Source of the DNA: Leishmania martiniquensis
Lineage: Eukaryota > Euglenozoa > Kinetoplastea > Trypanosomatida > Trypanosomatidae
Reading direction: 5' to 3'
DNA length: 64,000 nt
NCBI RefSeq assembly: GCF_017916325.1
Contig: NC_090148.1
Span: 299,001-363,000 of the forward strand
Shown: positions 1 through 9,202 of the stretch, piece by piece
Numbering within the stretch: position 1 is the first letter of the stretch
Layout: each line of letters starts with the position of its first letter
The notes under the pieces: generated by a model
Databases searched by the model: none
The model's input: only the letters and a program-made list of their open reading frames with translations
What the model was told of the DNA's origin: nothing
Made by a program: the position numbers and the translations under genes

Positions 1-493
1 CTGCAGAAGGCGCAGAGGTTACTGTGACAGTGTCAGCACCCCGAGGAAGGCCAGCATCAGTCACAGGTACGACGGGTGTTGGCTCCGCCTCCATACTTCG
101 GTCTAATGGGACTTCGCCACTTCCCCCTTTGCGCCCGTCAACGCCAATTTGAACTGCGTGGGAGGCGTCGCCGATCGTCGCATTTATTTGGACGCTGCCT
201 TCACCTGCTGACGCAGCGGCGCTGCCATGCTCCCCCCCACAAGGCGCCGCGGGACTATCCTCTACTGCAGGATCGGCGGCATGCAATGAACCAGGCAACT
301 CCGCCGGCACTTGTGCTGTCACAGCCACGGCGCCGCTATCTTCGGCTGCGTCTGCGCCGTTGCTGGCATGCAGCTCCTGCGCTTCCGCTGCGTGCGCCTC
401 CTCCGTTGGGGCTACGGCGACATCGACGTCGGTGTCGGCGTCGGGCGCCGCTGCCGCCTCTCCCATTTCGCGGGAATCGTCCTCGGAGACCAT
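1..493 (-). CDS. Hypothetical acidic protein, N-terminal 164 residues (3' end outside window)
   Basis: The frame is open from an ATG at 493 down to base 1, so only the N-terminus is visible. It starts MVSEDDSREMGEAAAAPDAD and is rich in Ala, Glu, Asp and Gly with no recognisable domain. An in-frame TAG lies about 10 codons upstream of the ATG, so no longer start is possible. On the coding strand a CT-rich tract (592-609) followed by the first AG (582-583) gives a plausible SL acceptor about 89 nt before the ATG. Composition suggests a disordered region. It could be the tail-like N-terminus of a larger protein. I do not recognise the family. Confidence 0.6.
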   Translation of the reverse strand, partial: MVSEDDSREMGEAAAAPDADTDVDVAVAPTEEAHAAEAQELHASNGADAAEDSGAVAVTAQVPAELPGSLHAADPAVEDSPAAPCGGEHGSAAASAGEGSVQINATIGDASHAVQIGVDGRKGGSGEVPLDRSMEAEPTPVVPVTDAGLPRGADTVTVTSAPSA

Positions 494-1482
494 CGTCGTC
501 CTTCTGCGCTGGCGGCGATTCTAGTGTCTGATGTAACGGGTGTAACACAGCTTTGTGTGAATGTGTGATTGTGTGTCAGTGCTTGACGGATCAAAGAGAG
601 AGAGGCAACCAAACACACGCAAAAAAGGGTTGACGAGTTGAGGTGAGCAGCAGCGGGGCAACAGGGACGGAGGGTGTGTGTGCGGGGAAGTGAGGCAAAG
701 AGGAGCAGCTGAGCGAAGCGCTGAAGGCTTCTTCTCGGCTACGCTCCGCGTCTTCTCCATTGCCCCACCTCCTCTCTTCTTTCTCCCGAATTCACGACGT
801 CGTGCGCGTACACGAGACGCTCCGCCTGCCTTTTCTCCATGGAGACTCAGGCTTCTGACATGAGCTGCAGCATTGACACCGATCGAGTTCATCCGCCCAA
901 TATCGGTCGAGAGGTGCAGAAGCCAACCGTACAAAGAGAAAAGAGGCGCACATGTGTGTGCGTGGCGGTGGTGAGGAAGTCTCCCCCCCTCCCCACCCTC
1001 TCACCACGCAGACATGCAAGGGAGAAAGAGAGAGGCCGTCAAGCAACAGTGGTGGTGACCGAGGAGGCGCTTCCGGCGGTAGCGCGGGTGTTGGGGTGTG
1101 GTGGTGGTGGTGGTGGAGCAGAGGGAGTGGGGGCGGTGTACTGTGGTTTACATGGGTCGCTGCGGAGCAGCGAAAAAGAGGGAAGAGAAGCAGCTCTGAC
1201 ACACCGAGCAGATGTTGAGCTTTGGTGAGAGGGGACGGGGGGAGAGGGAGGGAGGGGGGGCGGTGGAACGCTGTGGCAACTGCGCACACCAACACCAATG
1301 CACCACCACGCAGCGGGAGTGGGACTGGGGGAGGAGGAGGGGAGAGGGAAAGGAAAGGGGGAAGGGGGGCGGAGGCGAGCGTGAAGGGGCGCCCGTGTCG
1401 TTGCGCACGGCCACCGGTGCCCGTCCCTGCGAGCAGCTCGGCGGAGTACCGCAGAGGCAGGGCTTCGCCTTTCGGCTTCGTG
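494..1482. other. Intergenic spacer, homopurine/homopyrimidine rich
   Basis: No convincing gene. The plus strand holds long G/A-only blocks at about 1222-1262 and 1320-1380, so the transcribed RNA is C/U-rich there. GGT repeats lie near 1100-1120 and (TG)n near 951-963. Open frames here (for example 792-1298 on the minus strand) translate to Pro/His/Ser runs and look like UTR. Confidence 0.6.
582..609 (-). promoter_or_regulatory. Candidate SL trans-splice acceptor of the gene at 1-493
   Basis: On the minus strand a CCTCTCTCTCTTT-type tract is followed by the first AG at 582-583. This matches the trypanosomatid acceptor rule (polypyrimidine tract, then first AG). Position inferred, not measured. 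Confidence 0.4.
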
Positions 1483-2478
1483 CTACCAGTGCGGCAGCTC
1501 CCGCACCGCCTGGATGTCCGCTGCCCGCGTGCGTGACGCGGCTGCTGCCGCCCTCTCGGCCTGCATCATTTGGCGGATGCGCTTATCGTGGTGGTACTGC
1601 GCCAAGGCTTCTGCCTCAGCCGCATTGCTGTGCCGCGACGGCATCCCTGGGCCGATGGCAGGCAGCGTCCAGCTGTCATGGTAGTCGGCGAGGGCCTTCG
1701 GCGGAGGCAGCCCTGTGAGCGGCGCTGCAGCTGAAATGATGGGCGCGCCTGCCTTGTGGTGGGGCCGCAGGTGCCGCCTGCGCGTTCGACCGTCCGCTGC
1801 CGTCGTGGTCGCTGAGGAAGGCACCGCGTGCGGTTCGGATGAGGGTCCGGCAACACCGCCGTCGTTCTCCCTTCCCGTCCTGATCCACATGCTCAGTTCC
1901 TCCAGCGTGTGATCAGGTGGCTGGGCCACCTGTGCCTTGCGACCACGTGCGTGCTGCCGCAGCGCCTCCTCTTCACGCCGCCTCCATGCCTCCTCGGCAT
2001 CCGGGTGGATCCAGCCGTCGCTTGTGTTGTACACCCCGCGCCCGCGCCGGCTGGCAGTGTGCGGTCGCGCCAGCTCGTCCGGCGGCACACATGCCCGTTT
2101 AGAGGGCTTCCATGATCGCTCGCTGAAGAAGCCTGTGGGCTCGTCGAAGTGCCGCTTGCCACCGTTCTTTGTGTGCAGCACGAAGTTGCCACCCAGCGGT
2201 GCCGGGTGATCAGCGTTGCCCTTCCAGGGATCGCCGCTGCTGTGCGCCACCAAAGCATGGCTCAGGTGGTCGTATAGAATGCCGGTTGGCTGATGGCGCC
2301 GCCCCAGACGACGCAGAGAATGACCTGGCGTACTCCCCGGGATCGTGTGATCGTGGCACGGCGTTGCGTACTGGGAGCGGGTGAACGCGATGGAGATGGT
2401 CTCGCGCGGCGCGGCATCCTTGGAGGTGTCCAAGGCGCTCTTGCGAGTGATTGCCTGGTCGCAGAGCGGCTTTGCCAT
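1483..2478 (-). CDS. Conserved-looking hypothetical protein, 331 aa
   Basis: An open frame of 331 codons beginning MAKPLCDQAITRKS. The frame extends another 36 codons upstream, but that part (2479-2586) covers a pyrimidine tract and an AG acceptor only two bases before the ATG at 2478, so I start here. No membrane segment or signal peptide. The middle has regular Gly/His/Tyr-rich motifs (GILYDHLSH, GDPWKGNADHPAPLGG, HFDEPTGFFSERSWKP) that look like short conserved peptides rather than low complexity. Then follow a charged Glu/Arg helix (EAWRRREEEALRQHARGRK) and an Ala/Arg-rich C-terminal helix. Short Pro/Gly/aromatic motifs of this kind occur in axonemal and microtubule inner proteins, but that is only a resemblance. 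Function unknown. Confidence 0.75.
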   Translation of the reverse strand: MAKPLCDQAITRKSALDTSKDAAPRETISIAFTRSQYATPCHDHTIPGSTPGHSLRRLGRRHQPTGILYDHLSHALVAHSSGDPWKGNADHPAPLGGNFVLHTKNGGKRHFDEPTGFFSERSWKPSKRACVPPDELARPHTASRRGRGVYNTSDGWIHPDAEEAWRRREEEALRQHARGRKAQVAQPPDHTLEELSMWIRTGRENDGGVAGPSSEPHAVPSSATTTAADGRTRRRHLRPHHKAGAPIISAAAPLTGLPPPKALADYHDSWTLPAIGPGMPSRHSNAAEAEALAQYHHDKRIRQMMQAERAAAAASRTRAADIQAVRELPHW

Positions 2479-2480
2479 GA

Positions 2481-2556
2481 CTGCAGAGCACAGGAACGTA
2501 GGGTAGCCCGCGCACGGTATAGAAGGGGGGGCGGGGGTAGAGGCGGATCGGTTTCT
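2481..2556 (-). promoter_or_regulatory. Candidate SL acceptor for the 331-aa gene, AG two bases before the ATG
   Basis: A CT-rich tract (about 2518-2556 read on the minus strand) is followed by no AG until 2481-2482. That AG is two bases from the ATG at 2478. If used, the mature mRNA would have almost no gene-derived 5' UTR beyond the spliced leader. Confidence 0.4.
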
Positions 2557-2574
2557 TTTGATCCAAACTCGTTT

Positions 2575-2615
2575 GCACGCACACACCTGCGTGCATCACG
2601 CAGGTGTGTGCGTGC
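2575..2615. repeat. Perfect hairpin: 19-bp inverted repeat with 3-nt loop
   Basis: Left arm 2575-2593 and right arm 2597-2615 are exact reverse complements; the loop is cat (2594-2596). It begins about 20 bases 5' (in transcription direction) of the pyrimidine tract that should direct SL addition to the 331-aa gene. In the precursor RNA it would form a very stable stem. Confidence 0.9.
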
Positions 2616-3975
2616 CGGGCCGCCGCCGCGCGAGAGAGGCAGAGGAAGAGGGGAGAAGCCGTGGACGCGCAAAAAAAAAAAGGGGGCCGGCGCGCTGCGG
2701 GCGGAAGAGAAAAATGCCTCATTGCACGACTTGTCCGTAGGCGCCCCTCTGCAAGTCGTGCCGCCATTTCCTTCCATGAACACTCATCACGATTGTGCGC
2801 GCGAGAGATACGAGCGTCTCTGCGCGCCTGCACGTGCGTACTTGTGTGTGTGTGTCTAAGAAGGAGGGAGAGGGAGGGGGAGGCGAGCCTTGGATGCTTT
2901 ACCACGTGTGCCATTTGAATTGCATCACGACCATCACCACAGAGGCGCATAGAGTGCGTCTGCGCCTTCTCTGCCCCCCTCCCCCTCCCCCTCCCCCTCC
3001 TCTTCACACACACACACACATACACACCGCACTTTCTTTTCTCATGCCATGCCCTTCGTCATCCGCTCGCGGCGTCTCGCGCCACGGGGCGATCGTTTCG
3101 GCCGCCGGAGTTTTTTTTTTGCTGCTCTATTTTTTTTTGCTTCGATTTCTCTGTGCGGATTATGCGCACTCCGCCCTGTTCATCGTGGAGAAGGTCCCTG
3201 CACAACCGCGCCTATTCCTCCAGCACGTGCGGATACATGAGCGCAGAGTAAGCTTAGGCAAACATACCGTGGCGATGCCACCAACACAACCTTACACCCA
3301 CAAACGTACACACATACATACCCAAACGCGCGCGCGAAGGGATGACGAGACGCGCATGACGGCTTCGCGCGTACTTGCCGTCTATGCAAGAGAAGACTAG
3401 AGAGCCTTTAAAAAAAACAATGCTAAACCAAACCTGACTTGCCCATTTCCCCGGCCACAACCGCCCCCCTCCCTCTCTCCCCCTCCGCTTTCCCTCTCGC
3501 CTCAGGACATGACAAGGAGCACTGCACTATGGCCCTTCAGTCCATCACATACACATACACGTACATGGCGAGAGACGGTGTGTCGGTGAAAAAGAAAAGG
3601 GAAAGGGCAGTGATGGCGGTGATGAGAAGAGGTTAGGACGTACTATAGCCTGAGAGGTAAGAGAAAAAAAAGGTGCTTGGACAGGGCCGAGGCAGCGCAC
3701 CTCCCTCCCCCTTCCTCCCCTGCGCGGAGTGACAGAGGGACGGCAAAGCACCGGACCCCGCTGCCGCCACAGCTACCAATGCCCACAAACGTGGACATAA
3801 CAACTGACAGACATACACAGAGACACGCAAGCCGCGCAGACACACCATTGCCGGGTCGGTGGGGGTCGGGGAGGATGGAAGATGGGGGCGGATACGGGCT
3901 CGCCGCCTCTCGCCTTCGGCGATGGTGTGGCCCCTCAAATTCCTCTACGTGCATTCGGCCCGCTCGTGGGGGCCA

Positions 3976-5559
3976 TTACAGGCCCATTTGGCGCAGGGAA
4001 GGGAAGCCGAGAACCTCGCCATGGCCGTACAGACTTGTCTTGCTTGCGAACATCCTCTCGTACACCTTCTTGACCTCGGACGCGCCAACGGATTGAATGG
4101 CGTCGACAACGTCGTCGAGCGACGTGGCTAAGGTGGAGCCGCTGTCGACGGAGAGGCAGGTGCCGAGGTAGTCGCAGTAGTCCCGGATGGTGTCTGCGTG
4201 CTGCGCCAGGAACTGCGCTTTCGCCATCTTCTTCGCCACGGAGAGCATCGAGTCCGAGACAGACGCCCTATGCGCCTGCACCATCTTCACGGCGTCCGTC
4301 ACCATGCGTACGGAGGCCTGCGGCTCCGCCTTCGCCGTGAAGCCAAGCAGACCAGCCGTCTGATAAGGGGTGTAGAAGGCGCGGACGCCGGCGCACTCGT
4401 GCGTCTCGTCCCTGGCGTAGCGCACGCTATCTCGGAATTGCATGTCCATGAGTGCCTTCACCACCATCGAGGCGGCGTGGTCCTTCAGCATCGTCCTGTC
4501 CGAGCCGTACGCAAGCCAGCCGACGGCGATGATGGACTCCGTATCCATGTTCGGCTTGGTGCTCATCGTCTTCGCGCGGTCCTCATGGTCGTGGCGCTCA
4601 CCACCAGTGTACTGAGCAGCCTCATCCCGCGCGTGCATCTGGCACGGCTGCGCCTTGGCGTGATGTGGCGCGGAGGCGGAGTGCGTGAACGGCGTGTTCT
4701 CGTACTCGGCAATCAGCGCGGCGTGGTCGACGTTGACGCCGGCGATCACGACGCGCGATGGCACGACGTAGTGGCTGTACTGCTCGAGTAGCACGCTGCT
4801 CGAGATGGCGCTGTTGCTGGCCGCCGGCACAAAGCGCGGGTTGCCGAGCGGCTCACGGTAAAAGGCAACCGTCTCCAGCATTTGTTTTGCGTACTCGGCA
4901 GGGCACTGCCAGCGAAGCTCTTCCACTTGGTTATCGATGGTGTCACGGAACCGCTCCACATCCGGCTCATGGAACCGTGGGGCGGCGATGCAGGTGAAGA
5001 TGTTGTCCTGCACGAGGTTCAGCGAGAAGTGCTGTTCCGCTTGCTTCTGGTCTCGAAGCTCTCGCCGCTGGGCGCGAGACGACGTCGATGCGGCGCTCCT
5101 CCACTTGTCCGCGCGGGCGTCGATGCGGATGGTAATGTAGTGCTTACCTTTCTCAAAGTGTGCCTGGGCGGCGCCGACGCTGCGGATGTTGCGGTCGAGC
5201 TGAAACAGCGAATTATTGTAGTTGCTCGTCGTTAGCGCCAGGTGCATCATGGCACCTACACCCGGCAGGCTCGGCGGGTCGTACACAGGGCCGGCAAGTA
5301 TGTAGGCGCCGACCGATACCGAGGGACCACCCAGGTTGTGCGTGATGACGCGCGCGCCGTTGTGCAGCTTCGTGATCTCCACCTTCCCGGCAGCAACCGG
5401 CGCAGGCTTCGACGGAGGGGCAGGCGGCAGGTGAGGCGCACCGCCGAACGTCTGCGTCAGGGGGGTCTGGCCGAACTTGTACTCATAAATGTGACGAACC
5501 TGGGCAACACCAGCCGCGGTGGCTGCCGCCGGGGCCGGAGCTACTACACGACGGAACAT
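3976..5559 (-). CDS. Mitochondrial M16-family protein (MPP-alpha or cytochrome bc1 core-like), probably non-catalytic
   Basis: 527 residues. The N-terminus MFRRVVAPAPAAATAAGVAQ is Arg/Ala-rich without acids, as in mitochondrial presequences. Residues 60-150 match the M16 (pitrilysin/MPP) N-domain: KLHNGARVITHN, VSVGAYILAGPVYDPPSLPGV, then GKHYITIRIDAR. Where active MPP-beta has HxxEH, this protein has GVGAMMHLAL (about 100-109), so the zinc site is missing. I also do not see the glycine-rich loop expected of MPP-alpha. The protein is therefore either a divergent alpha subunit of the processing peptidase, which recognises presequences, or a core subunit of complex III. The C-terminal half keeps the M16 duplicate-domain pattern (ESIIAVGWLAYGS to VKALMDMQF). 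An AG acceptor follows a CT tract 24 bases upstream. The track-length extension to 5955 is UTR. Family call firm, subunit identity uncertain. Confidence 0.85.
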   Translation of the reverse strand: MFRRVVAPAPAAATAAGVAQVRHIYEYKFGQTPLTQTFGGAPHLPPAPPSKPAPVAAGKVEITKLHNGARVITHNLGGPSVSVGAYILAGPVYDPPSLPGVGAMMHLALTTSNYNNSLFQLDRNIRSVGAAQAHFEKGKHYITIRIDARADKWRSAASTSSRAQRRELRDQKQAEQHFSLNLVQDNIFTCIAAPRFHEPDVERFRDTIDNQVEELRWQCPAEYAKQMLETVAFYREPLGNPRFVPAASNSAISSSVLLEQYSHYVVPSRVVIAGVNVDHAALIAEYENTPFTHSASAPHHAKAQPCQMHARDEAAQYTGGERHDHEDRAKTMSTKPNMDTESIIAVGWLAYGSDRTMLKDHAASMVVKALMDMQFRDSVRYARDETHECAGVRAFYTPYQTAGLLGFTAKAEPQASVRMVTDAVKMVQAHRASVSDSMLSVAKKMAKAQFLAQHADTIRDYCDYLGTCLSVDSGSTLATSLDDVVDAIQSVGASEVKKVYERMFASKTSLYGHGEVLGFPSLRQMGL

Positions 5560-5582
5560 GAGTAGGTGGTGGTGGTGGTGGG

Positions 5583-5620
5583 CTGTATGAACAATGCAAG
5601 GCGAGGGAGAGAGAGACGCA
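5583..5620 (-). promoter_or_regulatory. Candidate SL acceptor of the M16 gene
   Basis: Minus-strand TCTCTCTCTCCCTCGCCTT tract (about 5600-5618) followed by first AG at 5583-5584, 24 bases before the ATG at 5559. Confidence 0.5.
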
Positions 5621-7867
5621 CGCGCACGCACTTGCACATACACACACACACACAAACGTACTCTCGTCGCTTGTCTGCTGCTTAGAAGAGGCGCCTTGCT
5701 GCTTTCGCTTTCATGGCGTGTGCGCCCGAGCCAGTCCCATAGATGTGTATGCAGATCGAGGGAGGGAGGGAGGAAGGGCGAAGAGTGGTCCAATGAAGGA
5801 GAGGGGACGTGGAGGAGGCCGCCGAGATGGAAAAAGGGGGAAGGAGGAGGTGGGTCGATCGGGATGAGAGGGTGGGCCGCCAAACGAGGGCGGCGCGCGT
5901 GTGCATGGGAGGTGGGAGGGGAGGGGTAACCGCTGTCAGCGCAGGTGAGTCGCATCGTGCGTCATGAGATGCAGAGGGGCGTTAGGGAGAGAGGGAGAGG
6001 GGGCAGCGGTAGACGCAAGAGGCGCCGCACACTGTCTTCAAAGACGCATCTGCAGAGTTCCTGCAAGCACAACGCAATGAAAGAGAGCGAATGTGCGTAG
6101 CCGAAGCCAATAGAGCACACGCGCAGTGAATCGTGTGAGCGTGTGTAAGTCTGAGCTTGTGAGGGTGAAGCGAAAATAGGCTGAGTCTCCGTATCGACGA
6201 CATAGGTCGAGGCTGTCGGCACTGTGGGCGATGGGGTGGTGGTGCTCGTGGAGGTGGTGGTGGTAGTGGTGGCTCCATCTCCCCCCCTCCCCACCCCGCA
6301 TTCACCGGTGAGTCCTACCGACCTTGCACCTCACTTCCTCCGTGTGCTGCCGAGAAGCTTGCAGATGTGTGCTGCACGGGTTTAGCCTTGTGCAAGAGAA
6401 ACATGTATACGAGACGAAGGGCTCTGTGATGGATGGGTGGGCAGGAGGAGCCTTTGATCGGGAAGCTGATTCACAGCCTCTGCTCAAGCAGTGATTGAGG
6501 ATGCGAGCTGGCGTGGGCCTTTGTGTGCGTGTGTGTATGTGTGCGCGCTGATGTGTACCTACCTGTTTGTGTGCGTGTTTGGAGAGAGGGGAGGGGAACT
6601 TACTTTCGCGCAGGCGGCGAAGTACGCGTGCGGTGTGATGGCGATGAAGAGAGGAGCAAAGAAAATCGGCGTGCGAGCCGACGAATGCGGGCGGCGGCGG
6701 CGGCAGGGGGGAGGGGAGAGGGACAGAAGCCGAGGGTGGCGAAAAGAGTTTGTTCCACGGGGAGAGGTGGAGGAGAGCGAGAGAGAGGGAGAGCGATAGA
6801 GGCGGTGGCGGTGAAGAGATGTGGATAGGAACGCAGCTGAGACTGTATGTAAGTATGTGTGTGTGTAAGGTGTTTGGATATGGAGGACGCTCCGTGAAGG
6901 TGAGCTTGGCGGTGGATTGGGTGCTGATGATAGGGGGGAGGGGAGGTGTGGAGGGAGGGTGGGTGGTGGTGGTGGTGGTGTGGTGTGGGGGAGGTCGGGG
7001 GCGGCAGCGGCGGCAGGTCAGAGGGATCGTGAATGAGTGGAGGGCGACTCGCGAAATGAAGAGCGCTGTGTGGGTCTGGGCATGTGACCCTATCCCCCCC
7101 TCTCGGTGTGTGTACGTGTTGCCTGTGTGCAAGCGCGTATGCGTATGCTGACCTGCTCCCTCAGTGCTTGACCGAAATATGGAGGTTTCAGCCTCACCAC
7201 ACGCATCGTCGCCAAACACTTCGCTTTCTGACCGTTCCCTCTTCCCCTCTCCCTCTTCCCCCCCCCCCTAAGCGTTATGTGTTCAGCGCGTTGTTTCGCA
7301 CTCCTATCGCGTACCTGAACGCTACCCCAATAGCAGCAAGTGGCCGAATGTGAACGTGACTGTGCTTGGGTTCCATGGCGTTTTACGGCAGCCCATGTGC
7401 GGGCGCCGCCGCCACCGTGAACCCTCTTCCCTCCCTCTTACCTGGTGTGATGGTGGCGACGGGAGCTGCGCCCGAGCGTGTGGTGGTGTGTAGGTGAGCG
7501 TTTATGGTTGATGACGATGGCGAAAACAAAGCCACAATGCCCAGCGTGAGTGCTCGTGCGGCAGGCACAGATGGCGTTTGGAAGATAAAAAGGTGTCGCG
7601 ACACCATCAGCTGCACCGAGGCACCAGCCGTAGGCGCGTCCACGTCGAACCTGAGAGCCGTCTAAGCGAGAGGTGCAGCAGGAAGAGAAAGGGGATGCAG
7701 GGAGGGAGAGCGACGCCTCCAGGTGGAGGGGGTGGGGGAGCAGCACAGAAACACGCTCACCGTGTCCTCCCCCCTCTTCCCCCATAATGCGCTTCCCTTC
7801 CTCTCCTCATTTCCTCCACTGGAGAACACGGGAACACGCCCGCCCGCCCGCTCTTCTCAAACAACGC

Positions 7868-7892
7868 CCACACACACACACACATACGCACA
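7868..7892. repeat. (CA)n dinucleotide repeat
   Basis: Run of alternating c/a interrupted by one t, followed by GA and GACA repeats to about 7918. Typical of trypanosomatid intergenic DNA. Confidence 0.8.
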
Positions 7893-8061
7893 CAGAGAGA
7901 GACAGACACAGACACACGATACATCGCGAAATTACGTTAGGAGGAGCATCAACAAGAAACAGCGTTATCAGGAAGAGCGACAACGACAGACAGACACCTC
8001 CACTTCCCCCACTCCACCTCTTCACAGACACACTTAATACGGAGAGAACACACGCATGCGC

Positions 8062-8080
8062 ATATATATATATATATATA
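8062..8080. repeat. (AT)n dinucleotide repeat
   Basis: 19 bases of alternating a/t, followed after a short gap by gatatata. Unusual AT-rich island in GC-rich DNA. Confidence 0.9.
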
Positions 8081-9202
8081 GACAGATATATAAATGATTT
8101 ATCACGTTACACTACCCCCGCAAAGCGCGCGCGTATGCACGCCCGACGCTGCACTCGCTACACACGTGGGATGCACGCGAGCGGCGTCTCACGCGGGAAC
8201 GCACACACGCACAGACACACAAACCTTGGCCTTTAAAAACCTACTCGTTCGTCTCCAACTTACACAAGCACACAAGAAGAGCAAAATATATCAGTGTGCA
8301 GGAACACACACGCTCAGAAGCGACGGCCTTGCGCTTCACGAGGCATATGTCCTTCACTCACCGGATCGGACCCACAAGAGCACCACCACCCACCACCACC
8401 ACCACCACGGACACTATCACCTCGGCAAACAGTTACCAAGCGAGCATCAAGTAAGTACCACAACTTCGCTTCCTATCGTGCTCACACAACCACTCAAACA
8501 CCGCAGGGAGTCAAATAAGTGTGTGTGTGTGTGGTGGAGGAGGAGGAGCGCGCATCAACAGCAGAAGCCACGGCAAAATGGGGCGCAGACAACTTCGTAA
8601 GTGCAAGGGGAAAGAGACAAGCGACGCAACGCCAACGACGACGTTACCCGTCATCGTGTTCATCACACAATGACCAACAGGGTGAGAGGGGGAGAGAAGA
8701 TCTATGTGAAGCTGTAACAGGCAGGCAGTTCGCCCCCTTCTTCTGCTCGGGTCCAGGCGTCCGCATCCTCGCATTTCCGTAGCCCCAGTCCCTCTTCTTC
8801 TCTTCCCTCAAGCCGAGGCGTCGGCCCTCCCCCCGCTCACTGTTTTTTCTTTCAGCGAGTACGGGAGGCCATCGCAGGGCGGGCGGAGGCCGAGCCGAGC
8901 AAGAAAACCAAAGACAAGCACACAACGCGCGCCGCGGGGATGACATTGCGGGGAGGGGAGGGAAGGGGAGGCGAGAAAAAAGGGCTTTCGTTGGGGCAGC
9001 GAGAAGACACATAGCAACAGACCAGCGTGAGAGGGCCGTGCGCTTACCCGTTGACGGGGCTCCTCCGTAAAAAGGAGGAGGAAGAGGCGTGTGTGTGTGT
9101 GGGGGGCCGCCAGCGCGCAAAATGTGAGGCACGCCGCGAGCGCGTCCTCCACCCCCCCAACCCTCTGGCCCCTCCGCATTCCACCGCATCGGTGCACGCG
9201 CT

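Larger units (their letters stand above)
2479..3975. other. Intergenic spacer between 331-aa gene and M16 protein gene
   Basis: Contains the acceptor and hairpin of the 331-aa gene and the 3' UTR of the M16 gene. It also holds (CCCCCT)n-type repeats near 2975-3003, a (CA)n run near 3007-3020, two T9 runs near 3112-3138 and CA/TACA repeats near 3290-3325. No coding frame longer than low-complexity noise. Confidence 0.6.
5560..9202. other. Long 3.6-kb spacer, mostly the 3' UTR of the CCCH zinc-finger gene
   Basis: The longest gene-free stretch of the window. Apart from the 5' leader of the M16 gene at its left edge it would be 3' UTR of the zinc-finger gene at 9203. It holds G/A blocks (5760-5930, 6690-6800), (TGG)n near 6245-6270 and 6955-6985, (CA)n near 7868-7892, (TA)n at 8062-8080 and (CCA)n near 8380-8408. 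A 305-codon frame (6302-7219, minus) is dominated by Thr/His/Pro/Ser and is rejected as UTR. Nothing with coding-like composition was found. Confidence 0.55.

Noticed and set aside
6302..7219. 305-codon open frame on the minus strand in the 3.6-kb spacer
   Set aside because: The translation is dominated by Thr-His, Pro, Ser and Leu runs from CA/CT repeats, with no folded-looking segment; it reads as UTR.
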